Assembly (NCBI GenBank): GCA_963663025.1
Contig: OY760073.1
Coordinates: 2,108,001 to 2,172,000, forward strand
Length of the DNA: 64,000 bases
Direction: 5' to 3'
Source: JAGWBF01 sp963663025
GTDB taxonomy: Bacteria; Chloroflexota; Dehalococcoidia; Lucifugimonadales; JAGWBF01
Shown: positions 1-8,016 of the stretch, piece after piece
How positions within the stretch are numbered: the stretch's first letter is position 1
Layout of the letters: every line of letters starts with the position of its first letter
The notes under the pieces: model-generated
Told to the model about the DNA's origin: nothing
Seen by the model: only the letters and a program-made list of their open reading frames with translations
Databases searched by the model: none
Translations under genes and position numbers: made by a program

Positions 1-686
1 TCTATCCTGCTCTGGAGGAAGTTGATCTGCCCCTGGAGCCTTTCGATCTGGGAACGCACACGGCTGAGCTCCCGCTCTATTCCCAGGACGTCGGCCACGC
101 TGTCCGCCCTCTCCAGCAGCGCGAGCAGGCTCTGTTCCTCCCGGATGGATGCGTTGAGACGGGCCTTCAGGTCGATGAACTCCTCGGTGACATCTTCGCT
201 GCTGATGTGCTGGCTGGGCACGTCACCCAGCCAGGAAAGCTGCTCCAGGGCCGCATCGAACCGGTCTTGGGGCACCCTAACGGTTATGCTTGCGCTCTGC
301 CGGCTCCCCACGCCCGACGTGGACAGGGTTACTATGAAGCCTCCGTGGGCCTCGGCGATCACCCTGACGCCGGCTGTCGCCTCGGGCACCACATCCACCT
401 CTATGGACATGGATGCGGTGGATATCACATCTCGCTGGTCATCCTGAAACTCGGCAGTCGATGACTCCACCGCCAGCTCCTTGGCTTCAGCCTCGAAGGC
501 GCCCGACATAGCCATCTCCGTCTCCATCGCTTCATCAAAGCGGGCCATGCGGTCGTCGCTGGCATCGGCAAAGTCCATGTTCAAAGAGAGCAAGCCTGAG
601 GACTCTTCCTGCGGCGCATCGCTCCCCCCACAGGCGAATGAAAATATAGTGAGGGCCATCAGCGCCAACAGAAACAGCTTCTTCAT
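1..686 (-). CDS. DUF4349 lipoprotein, C-terminus cut by the window edge
   Basis: The frame is open from an ATG at 686 down to base 1, so the C-terminal part lies outside the window. The N-terminus is a lipoprotein signal (MKKLF, hydrophobic stretch, lipobox FSFAC with the Cys at about residue 19). After a short acidic linker comes a DUF4349-type domain: a beta-rich stretch (STASMSIEVDV...) containing the typical VPQDRFDAAL segment, then a helical coiled-coil part rich in Glu/Leu/Arg (ERELSRVRSQIERLQGQI). The family is an envelope-anchored protein of unknown function; the outer face of the membrane is the expected location. Plus-strand frames over the same bases are shadows: they show no signal, domain or family pattern. 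Confidence 0.85.
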   Translation of the reverse strand, partial: MKKLFLLALMALTIFSFACGGSDAPQEESSGLLSLNMDFADASDDRMARFDEAMETEMAMSGAFEAEAKELAVESSTAEFQDDQRDVISTASMSIEVDVVPEATAGVRVIAEAHGGFIVTLSTSGVGSRQSASITVRVPQDRFDAALEQLSWLGDVPSQHISSEDVTEEFIDLKARLNASIREEQSLLALLERADSVADVLGIERELSRVRSQIERLQGQINFLQSRI

Positions 687-807
687 AGCGGGGTACTTCT
701 TTCTTCGCGGCGGGTGCGCCGTCTCAGAAGCTAAGACGGGGGGACTCCCCGGAAAGTTCCCGGACCCCTACCACCCACGACAACTATCAGGCACTCTACT
801 GCTAAGG

Positions 808-1203
808 CTACAGGCTGCCTTCTCCCTCATCCACTATGCGGTAGGTTGAATCGACGACCTTGGAGGGGCCGCCGTCGGGGGAGCTCCGGGATGATTTCGA
901 TGAGGCCCTCCAGGGAGCGTACTCTCCCACTACGTGGGCCGGGGCAAACCTGATGAGAGCCCAGACGGCCAGCAGTAGCAAGAGAACGTCCTCGATAAGG
1001 CCAACGCCGAAGGGCAGCACATCGGGAACGATGCTGACCGGAATAACGAAATAGACCAGAGCCGTGGGGACAAGCAACCTCAGCAGCAACGGGACCCTGG
1101 AGTCGAAGGTGAGCTTCCACACCAGGTATGCGGTCCTGAGCATTCTGGGCAGGACGAGGGGGGACAGCATCAGAAGGATCTGAATGATCAATCGCCAAGG
1201 CAT
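808..1203 (-). CDS. DUF1232 (YkvA-like) small membrane protein
   Basis: The protein has 131 residues. It starts at an ATG preceded by GAGGGAAC. Hydrophobic segments cover about residues 5-22, 38-60 and 63-85. The stretch VYFVIPVSIVPDVLPFGVG followed by a second helix with an acidic turn (IEDVLLLLLAVWAL) is the hallmark of the DUF1232/YkvA family (a short helix pair around 'P-x-D-x-[IL]P'). The C-terminus is a polar Ser/Glu-rich tail. The function of the family is not known. It sits between the DUF4349 lipoprotein gene and divergently transcribed holA. Confidence 0.8.
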   Translation of the reverse strand: MPWRLIIQILLMLSPLVLPRMLRTAYLVWKLTFDSRVPLLLRLLVPTALVYFVIPVSIVPDVLPFGVGLIEDVLLLLLAVWALIRFAPAHVVGEYAPWRASSKSSRSSPDGGPSKVVDSTYRIVDEGEGSL

Positions 1204-1279
1204 CGAAGTTCCCTCAAGCTCTCTTCTTGATTATGGATTATAATCTTCCCCATCCTAACTTTGAAGCAGTGCCCTTGCC

Positions 1280-2344
1280 ATGCCCAGCTATGTGATCTAT
1301 GGCGACGGTTACCTGGTGTCCCATGCCCTCAAGGACATGGAGGTCCAGGTCGGCCCTCCCGAGTCCTTGGATGCCAACTGCCACCGCCTGTCCGGCGACC
1401 AAGCCCGCATGGCCGAGCTCAAGGGCATTTGCGCAGCCGTACCGTTCCTGGCTGACCGCCGCCTTGTGATCGTACAGGGCCTGCTGGAAGGCTATGAAGG
1501 TTCCTCCGGCGGGCGGCAGGGGGCTGGAGCCCAGGTTAGGCGAAGGAGCCAGGGAGGGCAGAACCGGAAGGACCTTGGGGAGTGGGCGGGACTTGCGGAG
1601 TACATTGGAGAGGAGATGCCTCCCACCACTCTCCTGGTTTTCGCCGAACCCAAACTGGCCCACAACAACCCCCTCCTGTCCAGCCTTCAGGGTGTATGCC
1701 AGGTACAGGAGCACCCGACTCCGTCGGGGGAAGGGCTGTCCAGGTGGATCCTGAAGACCGCCAACGACAAGGGCGCCCAGATAACGCCGGGAGCCATCCG
1801 CATCCTCGGGCAGCTTATCGGCAGCAACCTGTGGATGCTGGACAACGAGCTGGAGAAGCTGGCCCTCTACGCCGACGACTCCTCCATCCAGGAGTCCCAC
1901 GTCAATCTTCTGGTCTCGGAGGCGAGGGAATCCAGCATATTTGCCGGGGTGGATGCCCTGCTGGATGGGCGGCCCAGCAACTGCCTAAAGATCATGCACC
2001 GTCTCGTCGCCGATGGCGCCGAGTTCCCCTATCTTGTCGTCATGATCGCCCGCCAGCTTAGGCTGGTGACCTTGGCCAAAGACCTGCTGGAGGGGGCCTG
2101 TCCTCCCCAGGAGATAGGTCGACGCCTGCGCATCACCCACGAGTTTGCCCAACGCCGCACCCTGGAGCAGGCCAGGCGCTTCCCATGGCCGGCGCTGGAA
2201 CAGATGTATGCAACCCTTCTGAAGGCAGACCTGTCGGTGAAGAGGGGCGATGTCCCCCAGGACGTAGCCCTGGAGCTGATGGTGGGGGAGATGTCCACCT
2301 TCGTGTCCACGGCCCGCGGCGCCCCGTCCCAAAGCAGAGGCTAG
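1280..2344 (+). CDS. holA: DNA polymerase III delta subunit
   Basis: The 354-residue length is normal for the family. HolA is the subunit of the clamp-loader complex that opens the beta sliding clamp. The N-terminus (YVIYGDGYLVSHALKDM) is the family's modified P-loop region; it lacks a true Walker A, as expected for delta. It is followed by the FLADRRLVIVQGL segment and a C-terminal helical collar with repeated DLSVKRG and LELMVGEM segments. A Gly/Arg-rich insert at about residues 75-95 is a local peculiarity. The stop TAG shares three bases (CTAG) with the stop of the convergent ABC ATPase gene, so there is no room for a terminator between them. Confidence 0.9.
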   Translation: MPSYVIYGDGYLVSHALKDMEVQVGPPESLDANCHRLSGDQARMAELKGICAAVPFLADRRLVIVQGLLEGYEGSSGGRQGAGAQVRRRSQGGQNRKDLGEWAGLAEYIGEEMPPTTLLVFAEPKLAHNNPLLSSLQGVCQVQEHPTPSGEGLSRWILKTANDKGAQITPGAIRILGQLIGSNLWMLDNELEKLALYADDSSIQESHVNLLVSEARESSIFAGVDALLDGRPSNCLKIMHRLVADGAEFPYLVVMIARQLRLVTLAKDLLEGACPPQEIGRRLRITHEFAQRRTLEQARRFPWPALEQMYATLLKADLSVKRGDVPQDVALELMVGEMSTFVSTARGAPSQSRG

Positions 2345-3324
2345 GCGACGCCTGCGCTCTCGTGGGGGTTGTAGCACGCCACCCAGTGGGCAGGGTCCAT
2401 CTCAGCCAAATCCGGCTTGGGTTCGGTGCGGCACTCGTTGATGGCCTTGGGGCATCTGGGCAGGAAGGGACACTGGGCGGGAAGGTTCAGCATGTCCGGG
2501 GGGTTCCCGCCTATGGGGGCGAACCTCCTCTCTTCCCTGTCCATCCTGGGCAGGGAACCCAGCAGGGCGCCCACGTAGGGGTGCCTGGGGGAATGGAACA
2601 GGCTCACAACGTCGGTGCGCTCGACGATGTCCCCGGCGTACATGACGGCAACCTGGTCCGCCATCTGGGCGACCACGCCCAGATCGTGGGTAATGAGCAC
2701 CATGGATGATCCCTGGTCCTTGCAGTAAGACTTCAGGTACCGCAGAATCTCGGCCTGTATGGTCACATCCAGGCTGGACGTGGGCTCGTCGGCAATTATC
2801 ACCCTGGGCTTCAGGGCAAGTCCCATGGCCAGCACGACCCGCTGGCACATTCCACCGCTAAGCTCGTGGGGATAGCGGTACACCACTTCCCTGGGTTCGG
2901 GCAGTCCCATCTCCCGCAGGGTCTGAAGGGACAGGTCCGTAGCCTCTCTCTTCGACATTTCGGTGTGGGCCAGTATCTCCTCTTCGACCTGGTTCCCCAC
3001 TCGCATCACCGGGTTCAGAGCAGCCCGGGGGTCCTGGGGGATGAAAACGATGTCCTTGCCCCTGATCTTACGCAGTTCATCATCACCCGCCTGCATCAGG
3101 TCCAGACCGCCGAAGGTGGCGGACCCGCTCTCGACCCGTGCGGTGCTGGGCAACAGCTTAAGAACAGCCAGGGCTATGGTGCTTTTTCCGGCGCCGCTTT
3201 CACCCACGAGACCCAGGATGCTGTCCTCCTCCAAGCGGAAGCTGGCGCCGTTGACAGCCTTGACCTCTCCTTCACCGGTGATGAAGCGAATGACCAAATC
3301 TGTTGCTTCCAGCACGGCGGCCAT
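2341..3324 (-). CDS. Oligopeptide/dipeptide ABC transporter ATP-binding protein (OppD/DppD type)
   Basis: The 327-residue protein has a Walker A (GESGAGKST, about residues 40-48), a Q-loop (FIPQDPRAALNP), an ABC signature (LSGGMCQRV, with Cys where Arg is usual) and a Walker B (RVIIADEPTSSLD). A C-terminal oligopeptide-transporter extension includes PYVGALL and the Cys-rich QCPFLPRCPKAINEC, as in OppD/DppD. It would energise uptake of peptides or similar solutes from the cytoplasmic face. No permease or second ATPase lies beside it, so the partners must be elsewhere. Its ATG directly abuts the TAA of the upstream PHP gene, which points to co-transcription. Confidence 0.9.
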   Translation of the reverse strand: MAAVLEATDLVIRFITGEGEVKAVNGASFRLEEDSILGLVGESGAGKSTIALAVLKLLPSTARVESGSATFGGLDLMQAGDDELRKIRGKDIVFIPQDPRAALNPVMRVGNQVEEEILAHTEMSKREATDLSLQTLREMGLPEPREVVYRYPHELSGGMCQRVVLAMGLALKPRVIIADEPTSSLDVTIQAEILRYLKSYCKDQGSSMVLITHDLGVVAQMADQVAVMYAGDIVERTDVVSLFHSPRHPYVGALLGSLPRMDREERRFAPIGGNPPDMLNLPAQCPFLPRCPKAINECRTEPKPDLAEMDPAHWVACYNPHESAGVA

Positions 3325-3996
3325 TTAGCCCCCTCCAGCGCGAGCGACGATTGGCGAATCCCGGAGGCTTACAGCTTGGTATAAGCCGCCCCTGATGGCC
3401 CTAATCAGGTCCCCGACGTTATTCACCTGGATATCGAACTTGGTTGCTGCGGTGCCGATGTGCTTCGTCCGATGGGCGTCACTGGAGCCTATCATCCCCA
3501 GGCTCAGACGTTCACCCAGGTCTGCCACAAAGGCGTTGTCACCGTCGGTGCCCCTTCCGTTCAGGCCCTCCAAAGCATCGCATAGACCAAATATGGGGTC
3601 GGCGCAAGCCTGCTCCACCATGCTCCCGTACTCGGCCTCCAGGTGGGCCCGCTCCCTGCGGTACCTGCGGCGGTAAGGGTGGGCTGCAATCATCACCCCG
3701 CCCGCTTCATCGACATGCCTCCGCAAGAAGTCGGGCTTGTGCATGCCGAACAGGTAGGAGTCCAGCCCGAAGACCAACACATGGCCGGCGTCGGTGTTCA
3801 CCTCGCATCCTGGAATCACCAGAAAGCTGTGCTTATCGGCCAGGGCCTTTACATCATCGGGGTCCCAAAAGCGATCATGCTCCGTCAGGCACACACCATC
3901 GAGCCCCGCCTTCTTGGCAGCTTCGATCAGTTCGTCGGGAGACATGAAGCTGTCATCGGAGCTTGGGAAGGTGTGGGTGTGCAGGTCTATGAGCAT
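3325..3996 (-). CDS. PHP-domain metal-dependent hydrolase
   Basis: The 223-residue protein carries the ordered PHP metal-ligand motifs: DLHTHTFPS at the N-terminus, LTEHD, IPGCEVNT, AAHPYR and GSSDAH near the C-terminus. PHP proteins are phosphoesterases or nucleases with a multinuclear metal centre. This short stand-alone form resembles the family called PHP-domain or RNase AM-like phosphoesterases, but the substrate cannot be read from the sequence. It is the first gene of a two-gene unit with the peptide ABC ATPase: its stop codon and the next start codon touch. Confidence 0.85.
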   Translation of the reverse strand: MLIDLHTHTFPSSDDSFMSPDELIEAAKKAGLDGVCLTEHDRFWDPDDVKALADKHSFLVIPGCEVNTDAGHVLVFGLDSYLFGMHKPDFLRRHVDEAGGVMIAAHPYRRRYRRERAHLEAEYGSMVEQACADPIFGLCDALEGLNGRGTDGDNAFVADLGERLSLGMIGSSDAHRTKHIGTAATKFDIQVNNVGDLIRAIRGGLYQAVSLRDSPIVARAGGG

Positions 3997-4046
3997 GATT
4001 CAGCCTCAGACATCCCCGGGGTGGCGCTGAACGGGAGTGTCGATAA

Positions 4047-4733
4047 TCACTTGGAGTCCTTGGGGAGGAAGGGGATGAGCTTTTCGGCGAAGGAAGCCAT
4101 GTTGCGGCTCTGAACCCAGACGTGGCCGTTGCCCCGGAACTTCATCACCAGTCCCTCACCCCCAACTACCAGGGACCGGAGGCCTCCCACCTTACCGATG
4201 GAGTACTCCACATCGTCGGAGAAGGCTACTAGGTGTCCTGTATCCACCACCAGCTCCTGTCCCGGCGATACAGCCACCTGCTTGATGCCTCCGTAAGAGT
4301 CCACGTAGATGGTGCCCCGGTCTCCCTCGGTGTAGGCCCGGAGAAAGAAGAGGCTCTCCCCGCTGAAGAACCCCCGGAATCCCTGGAACTGAGTATCTAT
4401 CTGGACGTTGGGGGTGCAAGCCAGGAAGGATCCTGACTGAACGAAGAGGTTTTCCTGGCCTTCCACATCGAAGGGCACGATATCTCCGGGCGAGGTCGGG
4501 GCGAGGCTCACCCATCCACCTTCGGAGCCTGCCGTAAAGGTGTTCACAAAGAAAGACTCGCCTCCAATCATGCGCTTCAACCCACCGAACAGGCCTCCGC
4601 CCCCCATTCCCGTCTTCATCTCCACACCCTGTTGGGCCACCAGGGCTCCCGGCTCCGCCTTGATTCCCTCCCCGGATGCCAGCTCGACGTTCAACAAAGC
4701 ATAGCTGGCTTGAAAGTCGATGGATGTTTTCAT
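4047..4733 (-). CDS. AIM24 / TIGR00266 family protein
   Basis: The 228-residue protein is a repetitive beta structure with glycine-rich turns (MGGGGLFGGLKRMIGGES, about residues 43-60), followed by FFVNTFTA and a second half with GFRGFFSGESLFFLRA. These are signatures of the AIM24/TIGR00266 family, a trimeric beta-prism fold. In mitochondria Aim24 supports inner-membrane organisation; the bacterial role is unknown. The gene starts at an ATG 14 bases below a possible alternative upstream start. It stands alone, with about 50-80 bases to each neighbour on the same strand. Confidence 0.85.
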   Translation of the reverse strand: MKTSIDFQASYALLNVELASGEGIKAEPGALVAQQGVEMKTGMGGGGLFGGLKRMIGGESFFVNTFTAGSEGGWVSLAPTSPGDIVPFDVEGQENLFVQSGSFLACTPNVQIDTQFQGFRGFFSGESLFFLRAYTEGDRGTIYVDSYGGIKQVAVSPGQELVVDTGHLVAFSDDVEYSIGKVGGLRSLVVGGEGLVMKFRGNGHVWVQSRNMASFAEKLIPFLPKDSK

Positions 4734-4814
4734 AGCTACTCCTCACGCACCGTTAGACAAAGAGAATGATAGCAGATTGCCCGGGGATCTGTGCCGCCTC
4801 CGGACTTGCTGGCG

Positions 4815-5969
4815 TTAGGCGAACAGGTCCACATAGCTGGTGTACATGAATGCCCGATTTCTGGAGCGCCCGAGCATCTCCACCAAAATGCCTGACTCCT
4901 CCATACGCTGCATCAGGTTGTTGGCTGCAGGATAGCTGGTCCCAGTGATGACCTGCACTTCCTTCACGGAGACCACTGGGTGCTGGTAGAGATGCTCCAG
5001 GACCCGGTGTCCATTGCTGGCGGCCCGGCCAAAATTTTCGGTGATCCGGTTGCGGTGGTCCTCTCGGAGGGCTAGAACAGCCCTCGCCGTCCTTGCGGCC
5101 TGTTCCCCCACCTCGATCACTCCTCGCAGGAAGAACGCCAGCCACCGTTCCCATGTTCCGGCGTTACGCACAGACTGAAGCTCATCGTAGTACTGTTCCC
5201 TATGCTGCATGAAGTAGTGGGACAAGTACAACACTGGCTTCTGAAGCACGCCACTCTCACAGAGCAGGAGGGTAATGAGCAGCCTTCCAATCCGACCATT
5301 GCCATCCAGGAACGGGTGGATGGTCTCGAACTGGGAGTGAACCAGCCCTATCTTGACCAGCAAAGGCAGTGAGCCGTCGTAGTGTATGAAGCGTTCCAAT
5401 GCCCCCAAGGCTGGGAGCACTTCCAAGGGTGGGGGTGGGACAAAGATGGCTTCGTTCACAGAACATCCCTGTGGACCGATCCAGTTCTGGCTGTCCCGAA
5501 TTTCACCCGGGGCTAGCCCGGAGCCGCGGACTCCTTGAAGCAGGCGACTGTGTATCTCCCGCACCAAGCGAACTGACATGGGTAGCTGGGTAAGCCGTTC
5601 AAGCCCGTGGTTCATCGCGCTAACGTAGTTGATGACCTCATCCACATCCTTGGGCTGGTCCGGGGCGAATACGCTGGCCTCCGCTGACAGAAGGTCATGG
5701 AGGGAGCTCTGGGTGCCCTCGATCTGGCTGGACAACACCGCTTCCTTGCGGATGTACATATAGACGAATAAATCGGGGTTGGGCAGGGTGTAAATGGAAC
5801 CGTCCAGACGACCGAGAACCTGGTCCGCCCTGGACAACAGCGACTGAAGCTCCCCAGAGATTTCCACCGACGGGTGAGGGGGCAATGGCGCAGGAACGAA
5901 TGCACGGTAGCCTCCCGCTTGCGGGACGTACTGCCCGGCCCTGGTTGGAGTTGTATGTGGACTATTCAT
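4815..5969 (-). CDS. Fic-family adenylyltransferase with N-terminal inhibitory motif and C-terminal winged helix
   Basis: The 384-residue protein has the Fic active-site loop HPFLDGNGR (about residues 218-226) including the catalytic His. A Fic_N region holds the self-inhibitory motif SSQIEG (residues 80-85, pattern S-x-x-x-E-G). A beta-hairpin flap region precedes the loop. The last 80 residues look like a winged helix-turn-helix (SVKEVQVITGTSYPAANNLM). Fic enzymes transfer AMP from ATP to Ser, Thr or Tyr of target proteins; this architecture is usually self-inhibited in cis. The C-terminal DNA-binding domain, together with three palindromes just upstream of the start, suggests that the protein represses its own promoter. 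The target protein is unknown. Confidence 0.9.
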   Translation of the reverse strand: MNSPHTTPTRAGQYVPQAGGYRAFVPAPLPPHPSVEISGELQSLLSRADQVLGRLDGSIYTLPNPDLFVYMYIRKEAVLSSQIEGTQSSLHDLLSAEASVFAPDQPKDVDEVINYVSAMNHGLERLTQLPMSVRLVREIHSRLLQGVRGSGLAPGEIRDSQNWIGPQGCSVNEAIFVPPPPLEVLPALGALERFIHYDGSLPLLVKIGLVHSQFETIHPFLDGNGRIGRLLITLLLCESGVLQKPVLYLSHYFMQHREQYYDELQSVRNAGTWERWLAFFLRGVIEVGEQAARTARAVLALREDHRNRITENFGRAASNGHRVLEHLYQHPVVSVKEVQVITGTSYPAANNLMQRMEESGILVEMLGRSRNRAFMYTSYVDLFA

Positions 5970-6008
5970 GTTGGAACCTTGTGCCTGGCTGGAAGGTTAA
6001 ATGCATCT

Positions 6009-6107
6009 TATTAAATGCTAGATTTAATATACTACAGAAAAGGAATCATGTTAAATGCTGCCTTTAACAAATACCGAATCGTGACGGTATATTAAAGACG
6101 GCCTTTA
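6009..6107. promoter_or_regulatory. Three evenly spaced palindromes, probable operators of the Fic gene
   Basis: Three dyad-symmetric sites lie in an AT-rich stretch upstream of the Fic start: 6009-6029 (TATTAAAT-N5-ATTTAATA), 6049-6069 (TGTTAAA-N7-TTTAACA) and 6093-6107 (TAAAG-N5-CTTTA). Their centres are 40 and 41 bases apart, about four helical turns, so all would sit on one face of the DNA. An extra half-site TTAAATGC occurs at 5998-6005. The 5970-6298 gap holds no gene apart from these sites. Confidence 0.7.
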
Positions 6108-6298
6108 TTTCTGAACATGCGCTGCCGGGACAGCCAAACCCCCGCAATCCCGTTGTCGATGTCATTGACAGCCATTCTGCCCGATAGCTACGCTGGCATC
6201 GCTGTCAGAAACCACCTGGGAGGGCAACGGGGACCTGTCCCACCCGCGTTGGCGCCCTTCCTGCAAGGCGGCTGGCAATCACTCTTGAGAGGACACAC

Positions 6299-7135
6299 AT
6301 GGCACTTAGAATAGCCCTGATGCTTGTCGTACTAGCTATCGCCTCGATGACCCTCGCCGCCTGCGGCGGGTCGCCGGACCCCACTTCCACACCTGAGCCG
6401 ACGGCTACCGCCACCCCTGCTCCAACGCCAACGCCTGAACCCACTTCCACACCTGAGCCGACGGCTACACCTGTGCCAACGCCCACTCCCACCGTTGCTC
6501 CTACTCCCACGTCCGCACCTGAGCCAACCGAACCCTCCGATTCGACGGAAGGGCCCGGCATGGGCGAGGATATCCCGGGCAGCGCGATACTCGAGATGTT
6601 CACTGAGCAGGAGATCGCCTGTATCAGGTCCGAGTTGGGGGACGATCTCTTTCAAGCCATTATGGAGCAACCGGTGTCGGCCTCTGGCCCGGACTTTGAG
6701 TTCCCCTTCCACTGCCTGAGCCAAGAGGCGGCCATCGGCCTGAGCATATCCCTGCTGTCCATGCAAGTCGGAGGCCTGACTCACGAAAGCGAAGAATGTC
6801 TGCAAGGCTTCTATGCTGAACATGGGTTATATCCATCCGAGACAGACCCCGGTGCGTCCCTCGAATACTTTGTCAGGTTCATGCTTTGCCTGACCGACGA
6901 GGAAGCCGAAATCCTTCAATCGGACGCCGACGATAGCGGTCTGCCCAAGCCCTCTGAGCTTCGCTGCTTAACCCAGCACATAGATGAGGACGATCTCCTT
7001 GGCATAATGGGCGCCTTTGCGATTGTGCTGGAAGGTGGAGACCCCCCGCCGGAGTTTATGATGGCTTTGCCCAGTGTGATGGCTGCCTATGATGCCTGCG
7101 ACCTTGAGCTGGTCGCCCCCGGCATGGGAGGCTAA
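6299..7135 (+). CDS. Secreted lipoprotein with Pro/Thr-rich stalk, unknown function
   Basis: The 278-residue protein has a lipoprotein signal with lipobox TLAAC at about residue 21. It is followed by some 60 residues of Pro/Thr/Glu repeats (TPEPTATATPAPTPTPEPT), then a globular domain with several Cys residues (ACIRSEL, HCLSQEA, ECLQGF, LCLTDEEA, RCLTQHID), perhaps disulfide-bonded. The stalk DNA contains a perfect 29-base direct repeat (6380-6408 and 6440-6468). Such stalks are common in Chloroflexota surface lipoproteins. No enzymatic motif is visible. The stop at 7133-7135 is in the same frame as, and only six bases before, the likely beginning of the next gene, so translational coupling is possible. 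Confidence 0.8.
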   Translation: MALRIALMLVVLAIASMTLAACGGSPDPTSTPEPTATATPAPTPTPEPTSTPEPTATPVPTPTPTVAPTPTSAPEPTEPSDSTEGPGMGEDIPGSAILEMFTEQEIACIRSELGDDLFQAIMEQPVSASGPDFEFPFHCLSQEAAIGLSISLLSMQVGGLTHESEECLQGFYAEHGLYPSETDPGASLEYFVRFMLCLTDEEAEILQSDADDSGLPKPSELRCLTQHIDEDDLLGIMGAFAIVLEGGDPPPEFMMALPSVMAAYDACDLELVAPGMGG

Positions 7136-7141
7136 CCCAAG

Positions 7142-7807
7142 CTGCTCCTTTCGATCTTCCACCGCCTCCTGGAGTCCTATGGCCCCCAGGGATGGTGGCC
7201 GGCGGAAACGAAGCTGGAAGTGGCGCTGGGAGCTATCCTGACCCAGTCGGTGGCCTGGAGGGGAGTGGAGCGCGCCCTCGCTAACCTTGAGCAAGCCGGG
7301 TGCACCTCCGTCGAAGCCCTTCAGGCCATACCCGAAGGGGACCTGGCCCAGCTGCTCCGGCCATCGGGCTACTTCAACGCCAAGGCCGGGAAGGTGAAGG
7401 CCTTCGTCAACCATCTCTGGGATCGCTATGACGGCGACCTGGATGCCATGCTGTCGCAGGGCGCTGCGGAGCTTCGAGCCGAGCTATTATCTATCTACGG
7501 CATCGGCGAGGAGACGGCCGACGACATCGTCCTCTATGCGGCCGGGCATCCATCCTTCGTAATCGACAGCTACACCCGGCGGATAATGCAGCGCCTGCGG
7601 ATATCGCCCTACACGAACAGCTACGCCGGCCACCAGGCGGTCTTCCATGACGGCCTGCCGGCCGACGCCGGGTTGTTCAACGAGTACCATGCCCTTCTGG
7701 ACCAGCACGCCAAGGTCGCCTGCCGCAAAGATCCCCTCTGCTCCTCCTGCTGCCTCTTAGCCCTGTGCCCCACCGGCGCCGAGCGCACGGCGGGGAAGCC
7801 AGGTTGA
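7142..7807 (+). CDS. Endonuclease III-like HhH-GPD DNA glycosylase with 4Fe-4S cluster
   Basis: The first canonical start is GTG 7220, but homology to the family clearly begins upstream (HRLLESYGPQGWWPAET precedes LEVALGAILTQSVAW). The protein therefore probably starts near CTG 7142, since no ATG, GTG or TTG exists in frame after the previous stop. The HhH hairpin reads IYGIGEETADDIVLYA, with Glu where Nth has the catalytic Lys, followed by the conserved Asp region FVIDSYTRR. This resembles the MagIII/archaeal monofunctional glycosylase branch rather than classical Nth. The C-terminus carries the iron-sulfur ligands (CRKDPLCSSCCLLALC). The predicted role is base excision of damaged, perhaps alkylated, bases. 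It lies between the lipoprotein gene and the thi promoter. Confidence 0.85.
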   Translation: MLLSIFHRLLESYGPQGWWPAETKLEVALGAILTQSVAWRGVERALANLEQAGCTSVEALQAIPEGDLAQLLRPSGYFNAKAGKVKAFVNHLWDRYDGDLDAMLSQGAAELRAELLSIYGIGEETADDIVLYAAGHPSFVIDSYTRRIMQRLRISPYTNSYAGHQAVFHDGLPADAGLFNEYHALLDQHAKVACRKDPLCSSCCLLALCPTGAERTAGKPG

Positions 7808-7832
7808 CACCCTGGACGCGCCCGGATAGAAT
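7804..7832 (+). promoter_or_regulatory. Sigma-70-type promoter of the thiamin salvage operon
   Basis: A perfect -35 box TTGACA (7804-7809), a 17-base spacer and the -10 box TAGAAT (7827-7832) lie directly before the TPP riboswitch. The -35 box overlaps the TGA stop of the glycosylase gene. Transcription would start near 7839. Confidence 0.8.
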
Positions 7833-7850
7833 ATCGCAAATCGATGTATC

Positions 7851-7957
7851 TAGGCCCGTAGGGGAGCTTGGTAGAGCCAGGCTGAGAGGGCGGCCGAAGG
7901 ATGCCGCCGACCCTTGCGAACCTGATCTGGGTAATGCCAGCGTAGGGAATTGGCAAC
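7851..7957 (+). promoter_or_regulatory. TPP riboswitch (thi box)
   Basis: The conserved TPP aptamer cores are all present in order: GGGGAGC, GGCTGAGAGGG, a GGCGGC/GCCGCC P3 hairpin, ACCCTTGCGAACCTGATC, TGGGTAATGCCAG and CGTAGGGA. These match the pyrimidine-sensing (CTGAGA) and pyrophosphate-sensing (AACCTGATC) parts of the aptamer. P1 is not obvious by eye. It should switch off the downstream transport and salvage genes when thiamin pyrophosphate is plentiful. Confidence 0.95.
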
Positions 7958-7981
7958 GGTGCACATTGGTGTCCATGGATC

Positions 7982-8010
7982 AGAAGCTGCCACTCCTGCT
8001 GGCGGCTTCT
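7982..8010 (+). promoter_or_regulatory. Hairpin between riboswitch and first gene, probable expression platform
   Basis: An 11-base-pair stem (7982-7992 with 8000-8010, one G-U pair) closes a 7-base loop and ends seven bases before the thiZ ATG. The following tract TTGATTT is T-rich but interrupted. It could act as a weak intrinsic terminator or hide the translation start; the sequence does not decide between the two. Confidence 0.6.
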
Positions 8011-8016
8011 TGATTT

